Source of the DNA: Bacteroidales bacterium
GTDB taxonomy: Bacteria; Bacteroidota; Bacteroidia; Bacteroidales; ML635J-15
DNA: 9,905 bases
Direction of reading: 5' to 3'
NCBI GenBank assembly: GCA_028701945.1
Contig: JAQVPT010000118.1
Location: 1-9,905, forward strand
Shown here: one piece after another, positions 1 to 7,500 of the stretch
Layout of the letters: every line of letters begins with the position of its first letter
Position numbering within the stretch: position 1 is the first letter of the stretch
Notes under the pieces: model-generated
The model's input: the letters and a program-made list of their open reading frames with translations, nothing else
The model's database searches: none
What the model was told of the DNA's origin: nothing
Translations under genes and position numbers: made by a program

Positions 1-486
1 ATTAACAAGGCAGTTATTACCATGGCACCACATACAAGTATGCGTGATTTTATACTCGGTAAAATATATTGTGCTTCACAGGGACGAAAACCAACTGTTT
101 TAATCAAAAAAGAAGCCTTCTTTTGGCCACTTGGGTATATTCTCAAAAAAATGGGTGGTATCCCAGTTGACAGAGGACGAAAAACTGGGCTTACAGAGCA
201 AGCTATCGAGTTTTTTAAGGAAGATAGAGAGCGTTTTTATCTTATCATAACTCCCGAAGGGACGAGAAAAAAAACAAAAAACTGGAAAAAAGGTTGTATT
301 AGAATTGCTAAGGCTGCGAACGTACCAATTATGCTTGGATTTCTAGATTGTGAAAATCGTAAAATGGGTATAAAAGGTGTACTAAACTTAGAAGGCGATG
401 AAAAAGAAATAATGGAAAGACTAAAAAAAGAATATATAGGATTACAAGGAATACATAAAAATAAATTTGAAACAGGTTATGAATAA
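1..486 (+). CDS. PlsC-type (1-acylglycerol-3-phosphate-like) acyltransferase, 3' part
   Basis: The frame is open from base 1, so the 5' end is missing and 161 residues are visible. Seen: the HX4D catalytic motif (HTSMRD, visible residues 11-16), a GGIPVDR block (52-58), which matches the acceptor-binding motif of the family, TPEGTR (84-89), and VPI at 108-110. These four blocks, in this order and spacing, are the signature of the PlsC/LPLAT superfamily (PF01553), which transfers acyl groups to lysophospholipids or related acceptors at the cytoplasmic membrane. With little more than the first strand missing, the full protein would be a short LPLAT of about 180 residues. Its stop overlaps the start of the next gene (ATGAATAA), so the two are probably cotranscribed and translationally coupled. 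The acceptor is not readable from sequence: lysophosphatidate is the default, but lysophospholipid or ornithine-lipid acylation is possible. Confidence 0.88.
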   Translation: MNKAVITMAPHTSMRDFILGKIYCASQGRKPTVLIKKEAFFWPLGYILKKMGGIPVDRGRKTGLTEQAIEFFKEDRERFYLIITPEGTRKKTKNWKKGCIRIAKAANVPIMLGFLDCENRKMGIKGVLNLEGDEKEIMERLKKEYIGLQGIHKNKFETGYE

Positions 487-1255
487 ACTAAAAATAGCTG
501 TAATACAGCATGATATTGTTTGGGAAAAACCCGAAGAAAACTTGCAGCAAGTGAGTAATATTATAAAAAGTGCAGAGTATGCCGACATATTTGTTTTACC
601 CGAAATGTTTAATACTGGGTTTAGTAACAATGTTAATGATATGGCGGAAAATATAAACGGCGATACGATTAAAGGGCTAAAAATTATTGCAAAAGAAAAA
701 GATGCAGCAATTTGTACTAGCATCATTTTAACCGAACATAACAAATTCTATAATTCATTTTTGTTCATAAAACCCGATGGCGATATTATTAGATACGATA
801 AACGACATTTATTTAAAATGGGTGGAGAAACAGATATGTTTACTCCAGGTAAGGATCGTATTGTGTATAATTATAAAGGAGTTAGATTTTTATTACTCGT
901 TTGTTACGACCTTAGATTCCCTGTTTGGAGCAGAAATAGAAACGATTATGATGCAATCATATACGTATCAAGTTGGCCAATAACAAGACGTCACGCACAC
1001 GATACTCTACTAAGAGCAAGGGCTATAGAAAACCTATCACATGTTATTGCAACAAACAGAATTGGCATTGACGGTAAAAACCTTGTATATGATGGAGGAT
1101 CGTGTATAATTGACCCCAAAGGGTACCCATTAGCCGAAGCAAAAAACAATGAGCAAGAAGTAATTTATGCTGAAATTGATATTAACGGGCAAAACAAATT
1201 TCGAAATTCTTTTACAGCCCTAGAAGATGCGGATGATTTTGATATTTCGATTTGA
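479..1255 (+). CDS. Omega-amidase, nitrilase superfamily (YafV-like)
   Basis: A 258-residue carbon-nitrogen hydrolase with the full nitrilase triad: E42 (in LPEMFNTGF), K108 (in RYDKRHLF) and C142 (in VCYDLRFPVW). The blocks YDKRHLFKMGGE, YDLRFPVWSRN, SSWP and RARAIEN, together with the final DADDFD, match the YafV / omega-amidase branch better than aliphatic nitrilases. That branch hydrolyses alpha-ketoglutaramate or alpha-ketosuccinamate to the keto acid and ammonia, a salvage or metabolite-repair step that follows glutamine transamination. It should be cytosolic; no signal peptide is seen. I chose ATG 479 because the protein then begins MNKLKIAVIQ, as the family does; an in-frame TTG at 467 would add four residues and has no ribosome site. 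The start overlaps the acyltransferase stop by 8 bases. Substrate is inferred from family resemblance only. Confidence 0.9.
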   Translation: MNKLKIAVIQHDIVWEKPEENLQQVSNIIKSAEYADIFVLPEMFNTGFSNNVNDMAENINGDTIKGLKIIAKEKDAAICTSIILTEHNKFYNSFLFIKPDGDIIRYDKRHLFKMGGETDMFTPGKDRIVYNYKGVRFLLLVCYDLRFPVWSRNRNDYDAIIYVSSWPITRRHAHDTLLRARAIENLSHVIATNRIGIDGKNLVYDGGSCIIDPKGYPLAEAKNNEQEVIYAEIDINGQNKFRNSFTALEDADDFDISI

Positions 1256-1339
1256 CACACTGAAAAATCAGTTCAAAACACCAAAATAAATGCAATACTT
1301 CCTTCGCCAATTTCACATACTTTATTAGCTAACAAACCC

Positions 1340-2218
1340 TTAGTTTATACCTTCTGTAATTACATTTCTGTCAATCTTGTTTATCAGACCTTGTAAAACA
1401 GTACCTGGTCCCACTTCTACAAAACCTTTCGCACCATACGCAATCATATTTTTAATTGACAGAGTCCATTTTACAGGATTTGTGAGTTGCTTAATCAAAT
1501 TTTCGCGTATAGTTTCAGGACTTCTGGTAAGCTTCCCGTCAACATTTTGAAAAATCGGACAAACAGGAGTTTTAAAATGAGTTTCAGTAATAGCAACACT
1601 CAACTCTTCTCTAGCAGGTTCCATAAAAGGCGAATGAAATGCTCCGCCAACTGGCAATTTCAAAGCTCTCTTTGCTCCTGCCTCGAGCATCTTTTTCATG
1701 GCAATTTCAATACCCTTATCAGAACCTGAAATAACAACTTGATTTGGGGAATTGTAATTAGCTGCTACAACAACTTCGTCCAATTCGGAACAAATCTTAT
1801 CAATGATATCGGCATCAAGATTTAACACTGCTGCCATACTCGAAGGGTTTATTTCACAAGCTTTTTGCATAGCGATAGCTCTCTTATAAACCAAGCTTAA
1901 ACCGTCTTCGAAACTTAAAGCACCTGCAACTACAAGAGCCGAGAACTCACCAAGTGAGTGGCCAGCAACCATACCAGGCTGAACATCTCCATCAAGACAC
2001 ATAAAAGTTATCACCGAATGAAGAAAAATTGACGGTTGAGTTACTTTAGTTTGTTTTAATTCCTCGTCTGTGCCATCAAACATAATGTCGGTAATTCTAA
2101 AACCAAGAATTTCATTGGCTTTTTCAAAAAGTTCTTTTGCTTTTAGATTTGATTGGTAAAGATTTTTACCCATTCCAACAAATTGGGAACCTTGTCCCGG
2201 AAAAACATAAGCTTTCAT
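1340..2218 (-). CDS. fabD: Malonyl-CoA:acyl-carrier-protein transacylase
   Basis: A 292-residue FabD, full length for the family. It transfers malonyl from CoA to the phosphopantetheine of ACP, supplying the extender unit of type II fatty-acid synthesis in the cytosol. Seen: the N-terminal FPGQGSQ with oxyanion Gln9, Gln62 in TQPS, the nucleophile elbow GHSLGE with Ser88, Arg113 (in YKRAIAMQ), which binds the malonyl carboxylate, catalytic His195 in GGAFHSPFM, and the C-terminal VGPGTVLQGL. The reading frame extends upstream to a GTG at 2251, but the family starts MKAYVFPGQGSQ, so ATG 2218 is used. It lies 49 bases downstream of folE on the same strand and is probably transcribed with it. No other fatty-acid genes are adjacent, so this is fabD away from a fab cluster. 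Confidence 0.96.
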   Translation of the reverse strand: MKAYVFPGQGSQFVGMGKNLYQSNLKAKELFEKANEILGFRITDIMFDGTDEELKQTKVTQPSIFLHSVITFMCLDGDVQPGMVAGHSLGEFSALVVAGALSFEDGLSLVYKRAIAMQKACEINPSSMAAVLNLDADIIDKICSELDEVVVAANYNSPNQVVISGSDKGIEIAMKKMLEAGAKRALKLPVGGAFHSPFMEPAREELSVAITETHFKTPVCPIFQNVDGKLTRSPETIRENLIKQLTNPVKWTLSIKNMIAYGAKGFVEVGPGTVLQGLINKIDRNVITEGIN

Positions 2219-2267
2219 ATTATAATAGTTAATTAGTTTATTATTGTTCACATACTAAAGAGTATCT

Positions 2268-2882
2268 CTACTTTATAAGTGATAAAAACTCTTTACGCGT
2301 AGCATCTTTAAGAAATGCCCCAGTAAAATCGGATGTTGTCGTAATTGAATTTTGTTTTTGCACTCCTCGCATTTGCATGCACATGTGATGAGCCTCAATA
2401 ACAACAGCCACGCCCAAAGGATTTAAAGTTTGCTGAATACAATCCTTTATTTGAGTCGTCAATCGTTCCTGAACCTGCAAACGCCTAGCAAATACATCAA
2501 CAACTCTGGCAATTTTACTTAAGCCTGTTATATAGTGATTAGGAATGTACGCAACGTGTACTTTTCCGTAAAAAGGCAACATATGATGCTCACACATACT
2601 ATAAAGTTCAATGTCTTTAACAATTACCATCTGCCGATAATCTTCTTTAAACATTGCTGACTTTAATATTTGTTCTGGATCCATATTATAACCCTGGGTC
2701 AGAAATTGCATTGCTTTTGCAACTCTCAAAGGTGTTTTAACCAAGCCCTCACGCTCTACATCTTCACCAAGTAAGCGAATAATTTCCGAATAATGCGAGG
2801 CAATTTCATCTGTTTTTACTTTGTCAAACTTTTCTGTCTTGACATATCCTCCTGCATCTTTCTTGTTGAATGAAAATTCCAT
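2268..2882 (-). CDS. folE: GTP cyclohydrolase I (FolE type)
   Basis: A 204-residue type I GTP cyclohydrolase, which converts GTP to 7,8-dihydroneopterin triphosphate and formate, the first step toward folate, other pterins or queuosine. Seen: the conserved LLGED.EREGL.KTPLRVAKAM block (residues 38-58), the zinc-site segment SMCEHHMLPF with Cys97 and His100 as ligands and His99 beside them, GLSKIARVVDVFARRLQVQE (120-139), and HMCMQMRGVQ with the third zinc ligand Cys168 and active-site His166. The Cys/His zinc set shows the classic zinc-dependent FolE, not the metal-flexible FolE2. ATG 2882 has a short AGG three bases upstream and gives a family-typical length. The gene is divergent from mqnB and is the first gene of a probable folE-fabD unit. 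Confidence 0.96.
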   Translation of the reverse strand: MEFSFNKKDAGGYVKTEKFDKVKTDEIASHYSEIIRLLGEDVEREGLVKTPLRVAKAMQFLTQGYNMDPEQILKSAMFKEDYRQMVIVKDIELYSMCEHHMLPFYGKVHVAYIPNHYITGLSKIARVVDVFARRLQVQERLTTQIKDCIQQTLNPLGVAVVIEAHHMCMQMRGVQKQNSITTTSDFTGAFLKDATRKEFLSLIK

Positions 2883-2953
2883 TTACCTAAATTTTATGCA
2901 AATTAAACAAAAATTACTCAAATTACACCAATTTATTTGCAATATACAGTTTT

Positions 2954-2985
2954 GTGATTCGGTAATTAAGTGATTATGGGATTAT
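2954..2985 (+). repeat. Degenerate 8-bp tandem repeat, four units
   Basis: Four consecutive octamers can be read: GTGATTCG, GTAATTAA, GTGATTAT and GGGATTAT, with consensus close to GTRATTAN. The array lies in the folE/mqnB divergent spacer, just upstream of the predicted mqnB promoter. A two-unit copy of the same pattern occurs at 4481-4496. A GTG inside the third unit (2970) opens a longer frame for mqnB, but it is repeat sequence and not a likely start. Function is unknown; it may be an intergenic repeat family or simply slipped AT-rich DNA. Confidence 0.55.
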
Positions 2986-2986
2986 A

Positions 2987-3018
2987 TTGGCATTATATCA
3001 AGATAAAACTTATTTTTG
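2987..3018 (+). promoter_or_regulatory. Candidate Bacteroidota-type promoter for mqnB-mqnD
   Basis: TTG at 2987-2989, a 21-base spacer, and TATTTTTG at 3011-3018, an exact match to the TAnnTTTG -7 element of the phylum's primary sigma factor. The spacing falls in the usual range. Transcription would begin a few bases after 3018, leaving a leader of only about ten bases before ATG 3033. It also argues against any mqnB start upstream of 3033, because such starts would precede the transcription start. The inference rests on motif matching alone; short motifs in AT-rich DNA can arise by chance. Confidence 0.45.
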
Positions 3019-3032
3019 CTAAAACATCTGAT

Positions 3033-3692
3033 ATGAATTTACTTCTAGTTAGTGCTACAAAGCATGAAGCAAATATTTTTATTAAAGAATTAAGAATGAA
3101 AGAAATCAATTCTTCTTTATACGCATCCAGCGAGTATAAAATTGAGCTTTTACTTACTGGCATTGGAATCACAGCTACATTATTTTCGATGCTTACCGAT
3201 GTGGATATACGTAAATATAACCTAATAATTAATGTAGGTATTGCCGGAAGTTTTAACAAAAATACAGAATTAGGAAGTATCGTTAATGTAACATCCGACA
3301 ATTTTGGAGACATCGGCATTAATTCCGAAAAAGGATTTATCCCTGCATTTAAAACTGAGTTTAACGATAAGTTTAGAAACTTAATAAACAATGGATATAT
3401 CTATAATACATCAGATTTTCCTGCATTTTTTCACGCATTGCCAAAATGTAAAGGTGTAAGTGTAAATCTGCCAGAGGCAATGTCATTTCCCGAAACAGAT
3501 ATCGAAACTATGGAAGGAGCAGCATTTATGCTAGTATGCAAACATTTTAAAAAAGTGTTCATCCAAATACGCGGAATCTCAAATATAATAGGATATACTC
3601 AACGAAAAGACTGGGATATTAATACACCTATTAAAAATTACAGTGAACATATTCTCGAATTTATTCAAAAAAGCATCAACAATGAAATTTAA
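3033..3692 (+). CDS. mqnB: Futalosine hydrolase, menaquinone futalosine pathway
   Basis: A 219-residue member of the nucleoside phosphorylase / MTA-SAH nucleosidase superfamily. MqnB splits futalosine into hypoxanthine and dehypoxanthine futalosine in the cytosol. Seen: an N-terminal MNLLLVSATKHEA strand, LLTGIG (40-45), INVGIAGSF (66-74), which is the fold's glycine-rich core, the base/ribose-site ETMEGAA (158-164), and RGISN followed by a W-containing segment (180-195). In MTA/SAH nucleosidases the equivalent position of that Asn is the catalytic Asp of the SD motif; SN followed by a downstream Trp is what I expect of futalosine hydrolases. The mqnD neighbour makes the assignment firm. I chose ATG 3033 because it fits the family N-terminus; the frame also opens at GTG 2970 inside a repeat, which would add 21 unrelated residues. 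No Shine-Dalgarno is visible. An aminofutalosine or dual-substrate nucleosidase is possible. Confidence 0.9.
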   Translation: MNLLLVSATKHEANIFIKELRMKEINSSLYASSEYKIELLLTGIGITATLFSMLTDVDIRKYNLIINVGIAGSFNKNTELGSIVNVTSDNFGDIGINSEKGFIPAFKTEFNDKFRNLINNGYIYNTSDFPAFFHALPKCKGVSVNLPEAMSFPETDIETMEGAAFMLVCKHFKKVFIQIRGISNIIGYTQRKDWDINTPIKNYSEHILEFIQKSINNEI

Positions 3693-4476
3693 ACTTGCCA
3701 TATCTAGCTGTCCAAATGATACATTTATGTTTGATGCCATAATCAATAAAAGAATAGATATAGGTAAATATAAATTTGAATTACACACCGCTGATGTTGA
3801 GGAGCTTAACAGATTAGCATTCGAAGGAGAATCAGACATCACAAAAATAAGCTACCACTCACTTTTTAAGATAAACGATACTTACCAATTATTAGACTCA
3901 GGTTCGGCTCTTGGAAAAAACTGCGGCCCATTGATAATAAGTAAGCGTAAAATATTCCCTGACGAACTGGCTGATTGTAAAATAGCAATCCCAGGAACCA
4001 ACACTACGGCAAATTTACTTATGAAAATTTTTTACCCCAACATAACGCAAAAGCATGTTTATCTTTTTTCCGATATTGAAAATATTGTGCTTGACAATGA
4101 GTGTGATGCAGGTCTTGTTATACATGAAACCCGATTTACTTATAAAAATAGAGGCTTGCAACTAATTACCGATTTAGGAAATTTATGGGAAAATAAATTT
4201 CATGCTCCTATCCCACTCGGTGGCATTGCCATACGAAAAAGCTTACCCGAAAAAGTAAAATCGGACATTAATAAGATATTACGCTCATCTGTTGAATTTG
4301 CATTTTTAAATCCTAATGCCTCAATGCCATTTATGAAGCAAAACGCTGTCGAAATCGATGAAAAAATAATCAGACAACATGTCGAACTTTATGTCAACAA
4401 CTACTCAATTGACTTAGGTTCAGAAGGTAAACGTTCCGTAGAGATACTATTGTCTGAATATAATAAGATCCAGTAA
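3682..4476 (+). CDS. mqnD: 1,4-dihydroxy-6-naphthoate synthase
   Basis: A 264-residue MqnD of the periplasmic-binding-protein-like fold, which converts cyclic dehypoxanthine futalosine to 1,4-dihydroxy-6-naphthoate in menaquinone synthesis. Seen: the diagnostic N-terminal ISSCPNDTFMF (7-17), KISYHS (55-60), GSALGKNCGPLIISK (74-88), IPGTNTTANLL (103-113) and GLVIHE (144-149), in which His148 corresponds to the conserved His proposed as catalytic base in the Thermus enzyme; then PIPLGGIAIRK (177-186). No signal peptide is present despite the binding-protein fold, so it is a cytosolic enzyme. ATG 3682 matches the family start; an upstream frame to 3643 lies within mqnB. The start overlaps the mqnB stop by 11 bases, implying one transcript and coupled translation. 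MqnA, MqnC and MqnE are not in this window. Confidence 0.94.
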   Translation: MKFKLAISSCPNDTFMFDAIINKRIDIGKYKFELHTADVEELNRLAFEGESDITKISYHSLFKINDTYQLLDSGSALGKNCGPLIISKRKIFPDELADCKIAIPGTNTTANLLMKIFYPNITQKHVYLFSDIENIVLDNECDAGLVIHETRFTYKNRGLQLITDLGNLWENKFHAPIPLGGIAIRKSLPEKVKSDINKILRSSVEFAFLNPNASMPFMKQNAVEIDEKIIRQHVELYVNNYSIDLGSEGKRSVEILLSEYNKIQ

Positions 4477-4480
4477 GTCT

Positions 4481-4496
4481 GTGATTACGTAATTCT
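4481..4496 (+). repeat. Two-unit copy of the 8-bp repeat
   Basis: GTGATTAC followed by GTAATTCT reproduces the first two units of the array at 2954-2985 (GTGATTCG, GTAATTAA). Their junction creates a perfect 10-bp palindrome, ATTACGTAAT, at 4484-4493. It lies in the 55-base spacer between the convergent mqnD and macroglobulin genes, five bases after the mqnD stop. No T-tract follows the palindrome on either strand, so I do not call it a terminator. Confidence 0.4.
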
Positions 4497-4531
4497 ACGA
4501 GTCCACACAAAAAAGCTCCGACTCCGACTAC

Positions 4532-7500
4532 TTACTTCACCAAAACTCTAACTCCTTCCGAGTGGCTTGTAAACTCAGGAGCATACATGCTTTGTATTGT
4601 TGTAATGCCGTTTGAGAAATCTCCTTTTTGAGAAACAATAAGGTCATACTCAAATACATAAGTCCCTTTACGCAAATAATCAATAAAGAAGTTCATCGAA
4701 GCATCTTTGATACCTTGGTAATATCCAAGTCCAGCTTTATATCTGTATCCAGAAATGTAGTCAACTGGTTCAAAGCAACTTGCACGCATATCTTTAAGGT
4801 GAACATATTCCATGTCCCTGTCCACACGTATTTCTATTCGTACAGTTACTTTATCGCCAACTTCTAAGTTTGCATCTTTCTTTATTGGCACAATAACTGG
4901 CTTATTACCCTCTCTACGTTGAACAAATAGTTTTTTATTTATTGTCAAAGGAGTTTCTTCGAATTCGGTAATTTTATCTAATTGTTCAAAGTATTGCCAA
5001 TAAACAGCACCCCATGAAACTGTACTATTTGTTTTGGTAACTTTTACATCACCCCATTCGGGTTTCACCATACTTCCGTCCCATGCTTTTTTAAAGTAAC
5101 CAGTACCGGCTTCAGTCTTTATTTCGGGGTCGTTTGCAGGATCAATTTTCATATTCCCAACTTCAATAACTGCCATAGAATCGTCTGAAAGTAGATTTGT
5201 ACCTCGAAGTAAAAGAGCATAAATAGCTTCGGCAGTTGCTTTTGTAGTTTTCCAGTCTTGGGTTTGCTTTTGTTTTAAGAGCCAAACTTTAATTTCTTCA
5301 ACTGAGGTTTCATCATTTGCAACTTCGTCGAACATTTCGATAAGCAATGCGTGAGTTTCGATAGGAGCTTGATACCAATAGTAACCTCTATCATTTTTCC
5401 AGTACATACCCATTTCGTCGCTGTGAATTGCGTGCTCTTTTAAGGAAGCTACGATTTTTACAGGAACAGTTTTTTTATCATATCTGTTGAGAGCAAGAGC
5501 TATCATACCTTGCATATAGAAACTTTTATTTTTCCAGTATTTTTCTGCTTGCCCTTTATAATAATTAAAAGCTTCTTCGGTTCTTTTATTTATTGGAACA
5601 TCATTAATAAAATATGAACGTGCGTAGAGATATTGAATTTGCATATACGATATATTGTCTTTTTCCATGCAATCTTCATCACAGTATCTTTTAAGATGAT
5701 TGTAACTATCAACTAGCTCTCCATCAATAAATTCAATTGCTTTTTTTGTCATATTCCATGTTTTGGAATCAGATTTAACATAAGTAACTCCAAGATTATC
5801 CAAATGTCCCATTCCTGTAACAATATGTTGCGTGATATACCAGCTTTCTGGCATTCCGTCGAACCATGCCCATCCGCCATTATATTTTTGCTGTTTTTGA
5901 AGCTTTGTAAGCGCTGAGTTACTTTCCATGCTCATACGATTTAGATCGAACAATAAACCTATTCTGTGCTTTCGTTCATTTTCGTCTTTAGCTTCTAATA
6001 CCCAAGGAGTTTCTTCAAGTAACAAAGCTTTTAGTTCTTGATTTTTCTCAAGATTTGACATTAATGCTTGTGATGAGGGAGTATTTTTCCAGATATCAAA
6101 AACTCGTTTAATTTTTGGGTCCGAATTGGCAATATGTGTAGCAAGAATGTTTGCATAATAGCGTGAGAAAGTCTGTTCGGCACAATCAAAAGGATACTCC
6201 ATAATATAAGGTAATGCTTGTACCGCATACCATGCTGGATTGTTTGTAAACTCAAGTGTGTAGCGATGATGTTTGAGAGTTGATGAATTATTTGTTTTGA
6301 GTTTTTTCATGACGAACTCTGTTGTTCCAGCTTTACGAACAGGTAGTGGCATAGTTTCGGTTACTAACATGCGATTAGTTAAAATCGGTATTATTCTTTC
6401 TTCACCATCAGAGTGGTGTTTACTTTCGGCGGTGATTCTTACACCAACTGCACTTAATCCTTCGGGGATTTTTATATCCCAATTTACTGCAATGTTTTTA
6501 TCTTTTTCAATGCTAATTTTTTTAATTTCAGATTTTTCTAAAAGGAATAAATCATTAAGATTTTTTAGTGTAATAGGATCGAAAAATTCAATATTAGATT
6601 TTCCAACAATAAGCATATCCGAAACATTATTGATTTTTACGGAAATTGTCATTTTGTCATTTTCTCTAAAAAAACGTGGGAGGTTAGGCATTACCATAAG
6701 CTCTTTTTGGGTAATAACTTCTTTCGATATTTGTCCAAGTTTAAGATCTTTTGTGTGTGCAAAACCCATAAAATTCCATCTCGTGAGACTTTCGGGCATT
6801 GTAAAGCTAATTAGGATTTCTCCATTTTTATCTGTTACAAGGTTTGGATAGAAAAATGCGGTTTCGTTAAAGTTTTTTCTTATTTGTACTTCGGCATATT
6901 GGTTACGTTTATCACTTTCTCCGGCTTTCTCTTGTCTGTTAGCTGGTGCGTTCTCTAAGGTTTGCTCCTCTAAAGTAATTGAATTTTGTGCAGTTTGATC
7001 TTTTTTTAGCATTATTCCATCTTCTAATTCTGCTTCTTCATCTTTGGCTGTCGAGGAAAAGCTTATTGTTTCTTTTCTTAACAGTCCTCCTGCTGATTCT
7101 GCTGCAGCTGTTCTTGTTCTTCCTGAACGATCGTTATCATAGTATCTACCGTCATAGCTAAACCCATAAAAATTGAAACCTGGATTATAGATTAGTTTAG
7201 GAACATTATCGGGATAAAAGTTTATAAAATATACTGATGAACTTCCATAAGTAAAGCTGTTACCTGACCAGTTTGAATATGAATAATAATTTGGAAAGAT
7301 TGCCCAATACCATGAGTTTTGCGCAAATTTATCTAAAGAAGCGTCATACATTGAGGCTAATAGTTCGGCCCCGCTAATAGTCCCATTTTGGTCGGTAATT
7401 TTTATTTTCCACTCTTCTTTTGAACCAGGTAATGTTTTGTCTCTAAATGTGATAAATTTTAAATCTAAATCTTTGTTTTTCCATGGAACCTCTATTCTTT

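Noticed and set aside
442..744. Minus-strand frame of 100 codons with a hydrophobic, membrane-protein-like product.
   Set aside because: It overlaps the conserved N-terminal half of the omega-amidase, and hydrophobic runs are the normal antisense product of AT-rich, Lys/Asn/Glu-rich genes.
1259..1272. Small inverted repeat ACTGA-AAAA-TCAGT between the convergent omega-amidase and fabD genes.
   Set aside because: The stem is only five base pairs, AT-rich, and no T-tract follows on either strand, so it is not a credible intrinsic terminator.
2252..2265. Inverted repeat ATACT-AAAG-AGTAT in the folE-fabD spacer.
   Set aside because: Five-pair stem without a following T-tract; expected by chance in AT-rich DNA. 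It does not support a terminator separating the two genes.
2899..2931. Possible folE promoter on the minus strand: TTAATTTG (2899-2906) with TTG (2929-2931) 22 bases upstream.
   Set aside because: The -7-like element misses the invariant TA start and the spacer is long; several equally poor matches exist nearby, so none is called.
2970..3032. Longer mqnB frame beginning at GTG 2970.
   Set aside because: The extra 21 residues do not resemble the family N-terminus, the GTG lies inside the 8-bp repeat, and the predicted promoter lies within this stretch.
4510..4529. Tandem CTCCGA hexamer (about 2.3 copies) beside an A6 run, which on the minus strand reads as a GC-rich stretch followed by T6 just after the macroglobulin stop.
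   Set aside because: It resembles a terminator tail, but the GC-rich part is a direct repeat and has no complementary arm, so no hairpin can form.
6273..6851. Plus-strand open frame of 192 codons inside the macroglobulin gene.
   Set aside because: It is antisense to the well-conserved core of the macroglobulin, gives a Ser/Leu/Ile-rich sequence without a recognisable motif, and has no supporting start context.
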